A DNA stretch of 64,000 bases, from NCBI GenBank assembly GCA_964643075.1, contig CAZXQO010000009.1, positions 40,683 to 104,682 on the forward strand, given 5' to 3'. Of this stretch, positions 1-8,578 are shown piece after piece. The stretch is from Desulfocucumis sp964643075 (lineage in GTDB: Bacteria; Bacillota; Desulfotomaculia; Desulfotomaculales; Desulfocucumaceae). A program made the translations under genes and the position numbers. The notes under the pieces are model-generated. The model was given only the letters and a program-made list of their open reading frames with translations, did no database searches and had not been told where the DNA came from. Position 1 is the first letter of the stretch, and each line of letters starts with the position of its first letter.

Positions 1-24
1 ATGAAGCTGGTGATGCCTGAATGA
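1..24 (+). CDS. 3' end of an upstream phage tail gene
   Basis: Only the last seven codons and a TGA stop are in the window. The stop overlaps the ATG of the next gene in an ATGA arrangement, as expected inside a tail operon. In PBSX-like phages the gene before xkdQ is the LysM tail protein xkdP, so that is the likely identity, but this is inferred from position only. Confidence 0.45.
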   Translation: MKLVMPE

Positions 25-1022
25 TTAATCCGGGAACCGGTAAATACGAGGTGGTTCTGGCCGACCGGCATTATCTCCGCGAACTTGTGGAAAGCATAAC
101 ATTGGAAGAGTCCCTGGATGATATAGCGTACCACGCGGATGTCAAACTGGTTGTGACTGCTGATTTCCCAGCCATTGCTCCCGGGCAGGAGATTCGGGTC
201 TCCGGCGTCCCGTTTGGCGAAAACGTTATGAAATACCTGTTGCAGCCGGGCGTGGTATGGGAATGCTACAGCACTTCCCGGGGGCAAAAACACCTTAATG
301 TTACGGTTTATGACAAGACGATATATCTTTCCAAAAGCGAAGATGAATATCTGTTTCCCGCAGGACAGACGGCAACCCAGAGGCTGAAAAAATATGCCGC
401 CGATTGGAATATTGCCCTGGCCCCCGGGCCGGCCGACACAAAAACTCCGCTGGCCAAGGCGGTTTACCGCGCTCAGTCGATTTACTCGATGATAAAGGCT
501 GATTTAACAGACACAGTGCAAAAGGGCGGGGAGATGTACCGGGCGAGGATGACCCCCAACGGGCTTGAATTATACAGGATTGGCAGCAATGCAACCGTCT
601 GGGCGCTTGAAACGGAGCAGAACCTGGAAGAAATAAACCAGCGCCGGACGCTGGAGGGGGCTGTTACCCGGGTAAAGGTTCTGGGCAATGCTCCCGAAGA
701 TAAGCGCTCCCCTGTGCTTGCCCTGGTTAATGGTGAAACGGAAAAACTCGGAACGCTGCAAAAGGTGCTGACCGACAGCAAAATCACCAACCCCGGCCAG
801 GCCAAAACCGCCGGGCAAAAATTGCTTGCCGGGATTCAGGAAACGGTGACTGTCAGAAGCCTGGATATCAACACGATAAGAGCCGGCGATAAAGTAAGCC
901 TTAACGGGTGGGACTTGCTGGTCATGTCTGTGAAACACGAACTGGGCAGCCCCGGGCACATGGCCCTGGAACTGGCCGGCGCCGAATTGGTCAGGAGGCG
1001 GTATTTCAATGGACCCGTTTAA
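21..1022 (+). CDS. phage tail protein, XkdQ/YqbQ-like
   Basis: This 333-residue protein has the layout of XkdQ/YqbQ, the PBSX tail-hub protein related to late-control protein D, which sits at the base of the tail tube. The C-terminal half carries the family pattern: an LEEINQRRTLEGAVTRVKV stretch, then a region ending in RAGDKVSLNG. The start overlaps the previous stop (ATGA), and its own end overlaps the next gene by 14 bases, so translation is probably coupled. Family assignment rests on overall pattern and gene order with the XkdR/S/T/U homologues downstream. Confidence 0.8.
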   Translation: MINPGTGKYEVVLADRHYLRELVESITLEESLDDIAYHADVKLVVTADFPAIAPGQEIRVSGVPFGENVMKYLLQPGVVWECYSTSRGQKHLNVTVYDKTIYLSKSEDEYLFPAGQTATQRLKKYAADWNIALAPGPADTKTPLAKAVYRAQSIYSMIKADLTDTVQKGGEMYRARMTPNGLELYRIGSNATVWALETEQNLEEINQRRTLEGAVTRVKVLGNAPEDKRSPVLALVNGETEKLGTLQKVLTDSKITNPGQAKTAGQKLLAGIQETVTVRSLDINTIRAGDKVSLNGWDLLVMSVKHELGSPGHMALELAGAELVRRRYFNGPV

Positions 1023-1422
1023 GCAGATTGTTACCCTGATGGATGCCAGGATGACGGATAAAGCGAACCGGGCAGTATCCGGAATGCAGTGCGAACTGGG
1101 CACTATGACCGCGGCGGGACTTAAGCTGGATAATTTTAAACATGAAATAAAGGATCACCTGGTTGCCGATTGGCTGGCTAAAATATATCTTCCGGCTTTT
1201 TTCCTGGTAGGAACCGCCACAAGTCCGGTTGACGTGCAGGGCAACCCCCTGCCGGGAGCCACCACCTCGGCTTTGACAAAATATAGTTTCAATGCCCGGG
1301 AAATTGAGGATGTGCGTCTGGAATTAAAGCAAGGATTAAAATCGGGTGACAGGGTTATGGTTGCACCGGTGAACGGCGGCCAGGATTTTGTCATATTAGC
1401 GAAGGTGATGCCAAATGCCTAA
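1009..1422 (+). CDS. DUF2577 phage baseplate protein, XkdR-like
   Basis: A 137-residue DUF2577 protein, the family of XkdR. The C-terminal part contains the small OB/SH3-like segment ending LKSGDRVMVAPVNGGQDFVILAKV, typical of the family. It lies between the XkdQ and XkdS homologues and overlaps both. The role is structural, in baseplate or hub assembly of a contractile tail; no enzymatic motif is seen. Confidence 0.78.
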   Translation: MDPFKQIVTLMDARMTDKANRAVSGMQCELGTMTAAGLKLDNFKHEIKDHLVADWLAKIYLPAFFLVGTATSPVDVQGNPLPGATTSALTKYSFNAREIEDVRLELKQGLKSGDRVMVAPVNGGQDFVILAKVMPNA

Positions 1423-1870
1423 CCTTTTTCCGAGTGAAACAACAATTACAAACCCTGAAAATAACGAGTTCAGCGCCGGCGATGTGGTATTCGGAAGAAG
1501 CTGGCGCTTTGATTTTGATGCCGGAGATTTTATTCTGACTCCTTCCGGCAAGGTGGCGGCTGCGGATGATCTCCAGGCTTATACGGAGTGGTGTCAAAAA
1601 ACTCTGTTGACCCAGCGCTACCGCTATATCATATACAGCCGGAATTACGGGAGCGAGTACGAGGAGCTTGTGGGGCGGGGATTTTCAGAAGCAATTATTG
1701 AAAGTGAAGTTGAACGCATGACCAGGGAGGCGCTGACGGTTGATCCCAGAACCGGAGAAGTTGATAATTTCTCCTTTTCCTGGCAGGAAGACGCCCTGTA
1801 TTTTACCTGTGATGTCACCACTGCCCGGGGAGAAAAAACAACCGTAGAAGGAGAGGTGAAATTGAGCTGA
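1415..1870 (+). CDS. DUF2634 baseplate wedge protein, XkdS/gp25-like
   Basis: The 151-residue protein matches the DUF2634 / XkdS family, a relative of the T4 gp25 baseplate wedge protein. The gp25-like core is visible as the segment around QAYTEWCQKTLLTQRYRYII followed by Y-x-R-N-Y-G-S-E-Y-E. The gene overlaps its neighbours on both sides by a few bases, and its TGA overlaps the ATG of the baseplate J gene. It should join the baseplate wedge with the following protein. Confidence 0.8.
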   Translation: MPNLFPSETTITNPENNEFSAGDVVFGRSWRFDFDAGDFILTPSGKVAAADDLQAYTEWCQKTLLTQRYRYIIYSRNYGSEYEELVGRGFSEAIIESEVERMTREALTVDPRTGEVDNFSFSWQEDALYFTCDVTTARGEKTTVEGEVKLS

Positions 1871-2982
1871 TGTCAACACTACCGGATTTTCTGACAGATG
1901 AAGATGAGTATGCCATTCTGGACAGGATGCAGGCCAGGGTACCGGATGACATAGACAAATCCGAGGGCAGCTACATTTATGACGCTCTTGCCTGTGTTTC
2001 TAATGAATTAGCCCAAATGAAAGTGGATATGGGGGAATATCTAAACTGCGGTTTCGCCGGCAGCACATTTGGCGAATATTTGGATGCCAGGTGCGATGAG
2101 CATGGGATTACCAGAAAGGCGGCCATCAAGGCCACCGGCCAGGTGAGATTCACCGGCGCGGCGGGAACCGTTATCCCGGCCGGCACAACGGTGAGCACCT
2201 CTGCGGACCTGGTGACAAATACCGGGGCTGTGGAATTCATAACCGGGCAGGAGGCCGCCGTCCCGGCAGAGGGTTATGTGTCTGTTGACATTGAGGCGGT
2301 GGAAGCCGGCAAAACAGGCAACGTGGCGGCTGGCGCCGTTGTGCTGCTGGCAACGCCTGTGAACGGGGTATCCGCGGTAACAAATGAATCTCCTATAACA
2401 GGAGGAGCGGACACGGAATCGGATGATGACCTGAGGGCAAGGTTTTTTGCCAGGGTGAGAACCCCGGGAACCAGCGGAAACAAGTCCGACTACATGCAAT
2501 GGGCTCTGGGAGTTGCCGGTGTGGGAGCGGCCCTGGTGATACCGCTATGGAACGGGCCGGGCACCGTGAAGGTGGTGCTCCTGGACAGCGACAAACAGCC
2601 GGCCAGCCAGGCCATTGTGGATGCGGCGCAGGAGTATATTGACCCGGACCCGGGCCTGGGGGAGGGGAAGGCGCCCATCGGGGCGGCGGTCACGGTGGAG
2701 GCGGCCACAACCGTAAACGTTGACGTAACAGCCACGGTTGTTCTGACCGGCGTCAGGACCCTGGCCGAAGTGCAGGGCCTGTTTGAAGCGGCGCTTGCGG
2801 ACTACCTGGAGAGCATCGCCTTCTCCAGCGACCCGACGGCGCGGTATGTGCGGATCGGGTCCATGCTGCTGGATACCGAGGGCGTGCAGGATTACAGCAA
2901 CCTGCTGGTTAACGGGGGAACCGGAAACGTGGCCATCGCGGACGGCCAGGTGGCCGTCAAAGGGGCGGTGACGTTAACTTGA
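1870..2982 (+). CDS. baseplate J-like protein, XkdT-like
   Basis: At 370 residues this is a full-length Baseplate_J (PF04865) protein, the wedge component homologous to P2 gpJ, Mu gp47 and PBSX XkdT. Family hallmarks include the repeated Gly/Ala/Thr-rich beta-structure (AAGTVIPAGTTV) and the segment GGADTESDDDLRARFFAR followed by TPGTSGNKSDYMQWAL. It starts in a TGATG overlap with the XkdS-like gene. G+C content is clearly higher in its second half than in the fibre and lysis genes downstream, suggesting a mosaic module. Confidence 0.9.
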   Translation: MSTLPDFLTDEDEYAILDRMQARVPDDIDKSEGSYIYDALACVSNELAQMKVDMGEYLNCGFAGSTFGEYLDARCDEHGITRKAAIKATGQVRFTGAAGTVIPAGTTVSTSADLVTNTGAVEFITGQEAAVPAEGYVSVDIEAVEAGKTGNVAAGAVVLLATPVNGVSAVTNESPITGGADTESDDDLRARFFARVRTPGTSGNKSDYMQWALGVAGVGAALVIPLWNGPGTVKVVLLDSDKQPASQAIVDAAQEYIDPDPGLGEGKAPIGAAVTVEAATTVNVDVTATVVLTGVRTLAEVQGLFEAALADYLESIAFSSDPTARYVRIGSMLLDTEGVQDYSNLLVNGGTGNVAIADGQVAVKGAVTLT

Positions 2983-3566
2983 GCGCCGACATTCTAACCA
3001 GCGCGCGGGGCAAGGCCATGCTGGCCGACTGCCCGCAATACTACGAGACAAGCCGGGTGTTCAAGTCATACCTGCAGGCCGCGGGTCCGGAGCTGGACCA
3101 GTTCAAGCAGGGGGTAAACGAGGTTCTGGACCAGTGGTTTGCCAGGAAGGCCGGCTGGGGCCTGGACAGGTGGGAGGAGGAACTCGGCCTCATAAACTAC
3201 GCCGGCAAGCCCGACAACCAGCGCCAGGACAGGATTATTTCAAAAATCCGGGGCGTCGGCACGGTAACAATTCAGCTGGTTAAGGCCGCCTGTGAGGCAT
3301 ACGACGGTGGCGCCGTGGAAGTGACCGAGCAGCCGGAGCTTTACCAATTCACCGTGGAATTTGTGGACACCTATGGAATTCCGCCCAATCTGGATGATTT
3401 AAAAGCGGCCATTGAAGAGATCAAACCTGCTCACCTCGCTGTGTTTTATAAATTCCGCTATCTTCTATGGGAAGATCTCGATGCTGTAAACATCACCTGG
3501 GACCAGCAGGACGCCAAAGCATTGACATGGGAAAATTATGAAACGGGAGGTTGGTTAAATGCCTGA
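2979..3566 (+). CDS. DUF2313 tail protein, XkdU/YmfQ-like
   Basis: A 195-residue protein of the YmfQ/DUF2313 family (XkdU), which follows baseplate J in contractile tails and probably links the baseplate to tail fibres. Typical features are the N-terminal YYETSRVFKSYLQAAGPELD region and a C-terminal W-rich strand. It starts at a TTG codon four bases inside the previous stop. The end overlaps the fibre gene by eight bases. Confidence 0.82.
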   Translation: MSADILTSARGKAMLADCPQYYETSRVFKSYLQAAGPELDQFKQGVNEVLDQWFARKAGWGLDRWEEELGLINYAGKPDNQRQDRIISKIRGVGTVTIQLVKAACEAYDGGAVEVTEQPELYQFTVEFVDTYGIPPNLDDLKAAIEEIKPAHLAVFYKFRYLLWEDLDAVNITWDQQDAKALTWENYETGGWLNA

Positions 3567-3798
3567 TGTTACACCAAGACTCGGGTTGAACAAACCATTA
3601 GGGAATGAAGTTGTTAGCCGTGCGGCATACAACGAAAACGTTGATTTGATAGATCAAAATGCCGCGAAGGCTTCCGACTTTGCTGCACATTTGGCCGATA
3701 CTATGCCGCATAAGTTTGTTGATGGGGCGACGACATATCGTTGGGGCCTGAGTGTGGTTGCCAGTGTAGTGATGTTTAATTATGAGGAGGTGGTATAA
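3559..3798 (+). CDS. short tail-fibre N-terminal protein
   Basis: Only 79 residues long. The N-terminus (TPRLGLNKPLGNEVVSR followed by AYNENVDLID) is the attachment segment at the start of many Firmicute tail fibres. The C-terminus has the small TTYRWGLSVVASVVMFNYEE unit often found later in such fibres. Both ends are present but the usual long central fibre region is missing, so this looks like an internally shortened fibre gene. It is followed immediately (ATAATG overlap) by another short fibre-like gene. Confidence 0.6.
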   Translation: MPDVTPRLGLNKPLGNEVVSRAAYNENVDLIDQNAAKASDFAAHLADTMPHKFVDGATTYRWGLSVVASVVMFNYEEVV

Positions 3799-4106
3799 TG
3801 CCGCAGATTGGAATAGCTGATAAAACTACGTTGGATGCTGTAAACACGAAAGCTGGAACCAATACAGATGCAGCGGGTACTACGACGTTATTCGCAAGAC
3901 TCAAACAAATATATGATTATCTTACCGGCAATCTTAGTAGTACCAGGGCGGCTAAAATTGATAATTTAGACGCAGCTATTAGCAGCAGGGCTACTGCTGC
4001 AGACTCACCTAATCCGTCGTACTATACTACCACTAGGGCAACAAAATTTAGCCAAGATACTAATACCAAGGGGTGGTCAGTTGGACAACCTAACCAACCT
4101 TTTTAA
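3798..4106 (+). CDS. putative fibre-associated protein, Ala/Thr/Ser-rich
   Basis: A 102-residue protein of low hydrophobicity, rich in Thr, Ala, Ser and Asp, with a short heptad-like middle (ARLKQIYDYLTGNLSSTRAA). This composition is common in phage fibre or fibre-tip proteins, and the gene sits between the fibre-like gene and the holin. A good ribosome site (AGGAGGTGG) precedes the ATG. No known domain is recognised. The last 26 bases overlap the start of the holin gene. Confidence 0.5.
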   Translation: MPQIGIADKTTLDAVNTKAGTNTDAAGTTTLFARLKQIYDYLTGNLSSTRAAKIDNLDAAISSRATAADSPNPSYYTTTRATKFSQDTNTKGWSVGQPNQPF

Positions 4107-4596
4107 TAATATAATAATTAACCACGCCGCCCAACTGGGCGGCGTGGTTTTAGGCATTTTTACTTTTCTAGTTGCGCCAACGGCAGCGTTTTATGCGCTC
4201 TGGATTGCAGTCCTTATGGATTTGCTAAACCGCATAGTCGCTCAAAGCATTAAATATAACGGATTTTGGCAGGCTACGAAACAATCCCGGATATCGTCTA
4301 AAAAAATGTTTCAGGGGACGGCCATAAAGACAATAGCGTATTTTTTTATGACTGTGCTCGCCTACCAGTCTAAATATATAGTTGAAATAGAAGCCGTACC
4401 CATTTTTTTCAGTTCAATGCTGTTTTTAGTAGAGGTGCATTCCATCATAGAAAATCTTATTGATGCAGGAGCAGAGGACCTAAAGCCTCTGCTCCTGCGT
4501 TTTAACAACGAAAAAATAAAGGCGGTTCGGGGTGCCGGTGATTTGGTAAGCATCAATAATTCCAATAAAAAGGGTGAGAACAAAAATGCTGATTAA
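4081..4596 (+). CDS. phage holin, toxin-secretion/holin family
   Basis: This 171-residue protein has an N-terminal hydrophobic region (about residues 18-55, AAQLGGVVLGIFTFLVAPTA and onward) and two further hydrophobic segments near residues 88-125. That fits the phage_holin_4 (TcdE/XhlB-like) family that permeabilises the membrane for the endolysin. It uses a TTG start after GGGGTGG and overlaps the previous gene by 26 bases. The C-terminal 40 residues are charged and cytoplasmic. The immediate neighbour is the endolysin, with overlapping ends. Confidence 0.72.
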   Translation: MDNLTNLFNNIIINHAAQLGGVVLGIFTFLVAPTAAFYALWIAVLMDLLNRIVAQSIKYNGFWQATKQSRISSKKMFQGTAIKTIAYFFMTVLAYQSKYIVEIEAVPIFFSSMLFLVEVHSIIENLIDAGAEDLKPLLLRFNNEKIKAVRGAGDLVSINNSNKKGENKNAD

Positions 4597-5158
4597 CAGC
4601 CGGGGCAATGATGTGAAGGAACTCCAAACCAAGCTATATCAAGCCTGCTTCGAGCCCGGGCCTTTAGATGGCATCTTCGGCTTGAAAACAGAAAATGCGG
4701 TCCGGGAATTTCAAAAAAAATATGGGTTAATCGTGGCCGGCATAGCCGGGCCCAAAACAATCCGCAAACTTAACGAAGTAATCACGATAAAACCCCATAA
4801 GGCGCAGGATAAAAAACTTTCGCCTCATTTTAATGAGATGGAATTCGCCTGTAAGGGCGACGGCATGGTATATGTAGAACCTGAACTGATTGAGAAGCTG
4901 GAAAAGCTCCGTTTGCAAGCTGGGTTGCCAATTTTTATAACCTCAGGCTATCGCTCCCCCTGGTATAACGAAAAAGTTGGAGGAGCAAAAGAAAGCCGCC
5001 ATATGCGGGGACAGGCCGCGGATATTGTGGTTAATAACATGCCTCCTGCGAAAGTCTCAAAATTAGCGGAACAAGCTGGTTTTGGCGGTATTGGTATTTA
5101 TAATAAAGCAAATTTTACTCATGTTGATATTGGCCCATCCCGACGGTGGGCTGAATAA
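4586..5158 (+). CDS. endolysin: peptidoglycan-binding plus M15 peptidase
   Basis: Residues 1-65 form a PG_binding_1 repeat (SRGNDVKELQTKLY ... LKTENAVREFQKKYG). Residues 75-190 form an M15-type D,D-/L,D-carboxypeptidase domain with the zinc-site pattern SGYRSPWYN, ESRHMRGQAADI and THVDIGPSRRW, giving the His, Asp and His ligands. The enzyme should cut peptide cross-links at host lysis. The ATG at 4586 is chosen because AAGGGTG lies nine bases upstream; an in-frame GTG at 4574 overlaps that ribosome site. Confidence 0.87.
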   Translation: MLINSRGNDVKELQTKLYQACFEPGPLDGIFGLKTENAVREFQKKYGLIVAGIAGPKTIRKLNEVITIKPHKAQDKKLSPHFNEMEFACKGDGMVYVEPELIEKLEKLRLQAGLPIFITSGYRSPWYNEKVGGAKESRHMRGQAADIVVNNMPPAKVSKLAEQAGFGGIGIYNKANFTHVDIGPSRRWAE

Positions 5159-5180
5159 TTTTTAATAAAGGGTGAGCTTA

Positions 5181-5543
5181 ATGGAAAAAACACTGCTTGA
5201 ATTGGGATGCGATATACTGATAGTTTTTATCACCTTCTTTTTAGCAACAATCACAGAATATCTCCGTCGTCGTATTGGCAATGTAAAACTGGAAAAAATA
5301 CGGCATGAATTGGAAACTAAACAGGAGTTAGCTCATATTGCTGTTAAATTTGCTGAACAGGCTTGGCATGATTTCAACGGTCAAAAAAAATTTGAAGAGG
5401 CAGCCGGATGGCTGGCTGCCCAAGCTCAAGACAAGGGTATAAAAGCAACCGATTCGGAAATAAAGGCACTAATTGAATTTGCCCTGCGGGAAATTAAGGA
5501 TCATCTGGGAGAGGCATGGGTAGAAAAAACTCTACCATCTTAA
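5181..5543 (+). CDS. LLH-family phage holin
   Basis: A single N-terminal membrane segment (residues about 8-28, LGCDILIVFITFFLATITEY) is followed by a basic, helical, soluble domain of about 90 residues. This is the architecture of the LLH holin family (PF09682), usually found next to the endolysin. The ATG at 5181 has AAAGGGTGA as ribosome site; the GTG at 5172 lies inside it. With two holin types beside one endolysin, one may act as an antiholin or pinholin. It is the last gene of the phage module. Confidence 0.7.
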   Translation: MEKTLLELGCDILIVFITFFLATITEYLRRRIGNVKLEKIRHELETKQELAHIAVKFAEQAWHDFNGQKKFEEAAGWLAAQAQDKGIKATDSEIKALIEFALREIKDHLGEAWVEKTLPS

Positions 5544-5605
5544 CAGAATAGGGTCGGTAAAACCCGCTGAATATATAGATATCGGCAATACGTACTTTGC
5601 CGTAC

Positions 5606-5612
5606 TGTCGAA
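5606..5612 (+). promoter_or_regulatory. possible Spo0A box before the oxidoreductase-kinase genes
   Basis: The heptamer TGTCGAA, the core Spo0A-binding sequence of Bacillus, occurs about 140 bases upstream of the oxidoreductase start, in the 209-base gap after the phage genes. The gap shows no other clear signal apart from A/T-rich stretches. A heptamer match is expected by chance about once per 8 kb counting both strands, so this is weak. Confidence 0.25.
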
Positions 5613-5752
5613 AATAATCGAAATAACACGAACTAAAGTTATGCAAATGAGCAATAAATTGTTGTATGATACCATAAAATACCTGTTATCTTAATGGCTG
5701 TTTAGCGGTATGCCCGGGGGATGCAATTCTAAAAAGAAAAGGGGTCTGGAGT

Positions 5753-6922
5753 GTGAATAAAAACATGGACAGATCAGCCGGGAGACGTTATGGCAAGGAA
5801 AAGTACCCGTATGTTTTAGAATTCCGTGATATCGGTGCGGCCAAACCTGTTAACAGAATTTTTTTCCCGGCCTGGCAGCTTAATTATGCCAACACCGACG
5901 GGACGGTATCTGAAAAGCTAAACGGTTTTTACGTTGGCCTGGCGGAGGGCGGGTGCGGAACGATTATAACCGGCTGCGCAGTGGTTTCTCCGGATACGGT
6001 TGCCTTTGACCGGGTAATACGTATAGATAAGGACCGGTTTATACCCGGGCTGAAGAGGCTATTCGGGGAAATAGAGAGGCGCGGCAGCGTTCCAGCCATT
6101 CAGTTAATCCACTACGGGCGCCAGGCGCTGAGTACGGTTACCGGCTCTGAACTTTTGGCGCCGAGCGCTATACCCTGCCCGGTTATGTCAAAGTATGATT
6201 CTGGTTATAAAATACGGGAGATGTCCTTGGAGGATATCAACCGGGTGCGGGATGATTTTGTCAGTGCGGCGGAGCGGGCTGCGGAGGCGGGGGCCAAAAT
6301 GGTGGAAATACACGCCGCCCACGGGTATTTACTAAACGAATTTTTGTCGCCCTATGCCAACCGGAGAACTGATGCATACGGGGGCACTGTGGAAAATCGC
6401 GCCAGGTTAACACTGGATATAATCAAGGGTGTGCGGGAAAGACTGGGCCAGAGCGTGACCATCAGTGTCCGGGTAAGCGGTAATGAATTTGTGGACGGCG
6501 GTTTGACTCCTCATGATTATAAAGAAATAATCCCCTTGCTGGAAAAAGCCGGGATGGACTTGTTGCATGTTTCCGCCGGTGTATATGAATCCATGGAGCG
6601 CATCGTGCCTCCTTTGACCTTGGGTGACCTTCCCCATGTGGACATCGCTGCTGAGTTGAAAAAGTATGCCAGCGTGCCTGTTTGTGCTGTTGGTTCGGTG
6701 TTTACCCTGGAAGCGGCCGAGGTTGTTGTGGCCTCGGGCAAAGCGGATTTTGTGGCCATGGGCAGGGCTCAGATGGCCGACCCTGCCATAGTGCGCAAAT
6801 CCACAGAGGGCCTTGAGGCGGAGATAAAAAAATGCCTCGGGTGCAATAAGTGCACATTCTGGACTACCGGTGATCCGGAGGTTTATTGCAGCGTAAATCC
6901 GGACTACCGGAAGAATAATTAG
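5753..6922 (+). CDS. old-yellow-enzyme-type Fe-S flavin oxidoreductase, short form
   Basis: A 389-residue FMN TIM-barrel oxidoreductase of the old yellow enzyme / 2,4-dienoyl-CoA reductase family. Visible landmarks are IQLIHYGRQ, the catalytic-loop EIHAAHGYLLNEFLSPYANR, RTDAYGG, SVRVSG, and the phosphate-binding AMGRAQMADP. Near the C-terminus CLGCNKC with a later Cys supplies the [4Fe-4S] ligands seen in dienoyl-CoA reductases and trimethylamine dehydrogenase. Those relatives continue with an FAD/NAD(P)H domain (about 640-670 residues); here the protein stops just after the cluster, so electrons must come from another partner. The GTG at 5753 follows AAAAGGGG; an ATG at 5765 is possible. A histidine kinase gene begins 12 bases downstream. 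Confidence 0.82.
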   Translation: MNKNMDRSAGRRYGKEKYPYVLEFRDIGAAKPVNRIFFPAWQLNYANTDGTVSEKLNGFYVGLAEGGCGTIITGCAVVSPDTVAFDRVIRIDKDRFIPGLKRLFGEIERRGSVPAIQLIHYGRQALSTVTGSELLAPSAIPCPVMSKYDSGYKIREMSLEDINRVRDDFVSAAERAAEAGAKMVEIHAAHGYLLNEFLSPYANRRTDAYGGTVENRARLTLDIIKGVRERLGQSVTISVRVSGNEFVDGGLTPHDYKEIIPLLEKAGMDLLHVSAGVYESMERIVPPLTLGDLPHVDIAAELKKYASVPVCAVGSVFTLEAAEVVVASGKADFVAMGRAQMADPAIVRKSTEGLEAEIKKCLGCNKCTFWTTGDPEVYCSVNPDYRKNN

Positions 6923-6934
6923 ATCAGGCGGAAA

Positions 6935-8578
6935 ATGGAGAATTTACTTAAAGCATTAACAAAAATAGACGTGCTGTCTCCGCCCAAGCAGTATATCACA
7001 AAACTGTTGGAGGCAGTCTGCCGGCAATTGGGCTATTCCTTCGGATCGGTGATTGAACTGGATCATGATGGCTGGGGATGGATGTTTGCCTCGTACAACC
7101 TGCCGGAAAACTATCTGGAGACGGTAAACCAGACGGCGCCGATACTGTCCAGCCCCTCTGGAGAGGCCATTAAAACGGGAGAAATTGTTGTATCATATGA
7201 TCCGCTGAGTGAAAAACGGCTGGAGCCCTGGTATGACATCATTGAGCAAAACGATATCAAGATCATAGTATGGGTGCCCCTGCTGAATAAAGGCAGAGCC
7301 TTCGGAACATGCGTCCTTTACGACAATGGGGCAAGGCAGATTGATGAATTGGAATGGCATACCCTTCAGCAAATAGGAGTGACCATATCAATTGCCCTGG
7401 CCAGTAACCAATACTTGAATAAATTGAATGGTAAAACCAGGGAGCTTGAGGCGGAGGTTGCCAGGCGCAAGCAGGCGGAGGAAACCATTCACGAGAGCGA
7501 AAGGTTTCTAACAAACATTTTCACCAGCATCCAGGACGGCCTTTGCGTGCTGGACACCCGGTACAACATTATCAGGCTTAATCATACCGCAGAAAAACTT
7601 TACGCGGGGAACCAGACAGTTATAGGTAAAAAGTGCTACCAGGTGTTGCGGGGGAGAGATGCCATATGTGACGGATGCCCGGCCATCAGAACCCTGGCCG
7701 GCGGCGAATCAGATCACGAAGTGCTCCCTAATAAAAATGCCGCCGGAGAAATTATAGGCTGGTCGGAAATATACAGTTTCCCTTTAATTGAATCCCTGAC
7801 AGGAAAGATCAAGGGGGTAACCCTGTATATCCGCGACATCACGGAACAACGTAAAATGGAGCAGGAAATGTCCCGCTTTGAAAGGCTAAACCTGATCGGT
7901 GAAATGGCGGCCGGGATCGGGCATGAAATAAGAAACCCCATGACCACCGTACGCGGTTTTCTGCAATTACTCGGTGGCAAAAAAGAGTGCTCTCAGTTCA
8001 GGAACTTTTTCGATCTGATGATTGAAGAACTTGACCGGGCAAACAGCATTATTAGTGAATTTTTATCCCTGGCCAAAAACAGGATGACCGAATTTAGCCT
8101 GCAAAATATCAATGCTATAGTAAACTCCCTGCACCCGCTTATTGATGCAGACGCCATGAACATGGATAAATATGTTGAAGTGAAACTGGAGGATGTCCCC
8201 GATCTTTGGCTTGATGAAAAGGAAATACGCCAGCTCATACTTAACCTTGTGCGTAACGGGCTGGAGGCTATGGAGGGGGAAGAGGCACTGACTATCAGAA
8301 CCTACACGGCGGAAAATGAGGTGGTGCTGGCAGTAACGGACCGGGGCAGGGGCATTGAACCAGAAGTGCTTGAAAGAATGGGCACACCTTTTTTCAGCAC
8401 CAAGGATAACGGCACCGGTCTGGGGCTGGCCGTTTGTTACAGTATTGCCGCCCGTCACAATGCCTCCATTAAAATTCAAACCGGCAGCGAGGGCACTACC
8501 TTCACAGTGCACTTCCGCCAGTGCTGCCTGCCAGAGCAGCACCCAGAGCGCCAATCAATTGGGGATTTTCCGGTATAA
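6935..8578 (+). CDS. GAF-PAS sensor histidine kinase
   Basis: A 547-residue soluble kinase with no membrane segment. Residues about 15-165 form a GAF-like domain and a short coiled linker follows. Residues about 190-310 form a PAS domain with an unusual Cys cluster (KCYQVLRGRDAICDGCPA), possibly binding a metal or Fe-S group. The HisKA domain has the H box GIGHEIRNPM with phospho-acceptor His330. The ATPase domain shows the N box (NLVRNGLEAM), G1 (DRGRGI) and G2 (GTGLGL). It is 12 bases downstream of the oxidoreductase, likely one operon. No response regulator adjoins it. Its last 844 coding bases are duplicated about 6 kb downstream. Confidence 0.9.
   Translation: MENLLKALTKIDVLSPPKQYITKLLEAVCRQLGYSFGSVIELDHDGWGWMFASYNLPENYLETVNQTAPILSSPSGEAIKTGEIVVSYDPLSEKRLEPWYDIIEQNDIKIIVWVPLLNKGRAFGTCVLYDNGARQIDELEWHTLQQIGVTISIALASNQYLNKLNGKTRELEAEVARRKQAEETIHESERFLTNIFTSIQDGLCVLDTRYNIIRLNHTAEKLYAGNQTVIGKKCYQVLRGRDAICDGCPAIRTLAGGESDHEVLPNKNAAGEIIGWSEIYSFPLIESLTGKIKGVTLYIRDITEQRKMEQEMSRFERLNLIGEMAAGIGHEIRNPMTTVRGFLQLLGGKKECSQFRNFFDLMIEELDRANSIISEFLSLAKNRMTEFSLQNINAIVNSLHPLIDADAMNMDKYVEVKLEDVPDLWLDEKEIRQLILNLVRNGLEAMEGEEALTIRTYTAENEVVLAVTDRGRGIEPEVLERMGTPFFSTKDNGTGLGLAVCYSIAARHNASIKIQTGSEGTTFTVHFRQCCLPEQHPERQSIGDFPV

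Noticed and set aside
2041..2499. 152-codon minus-strand frame in the baseplate J gene
   Set aside because: G+C-rich shadow of an unambiguous baseplate J gene; no start context.
8063..8554. 163-codon minus-strand frame inside the kinase gene, also present in the second repeat copy
   Set aside because: Shadow of the kinase coding frame; its conservation only reflects the DNA duplication.
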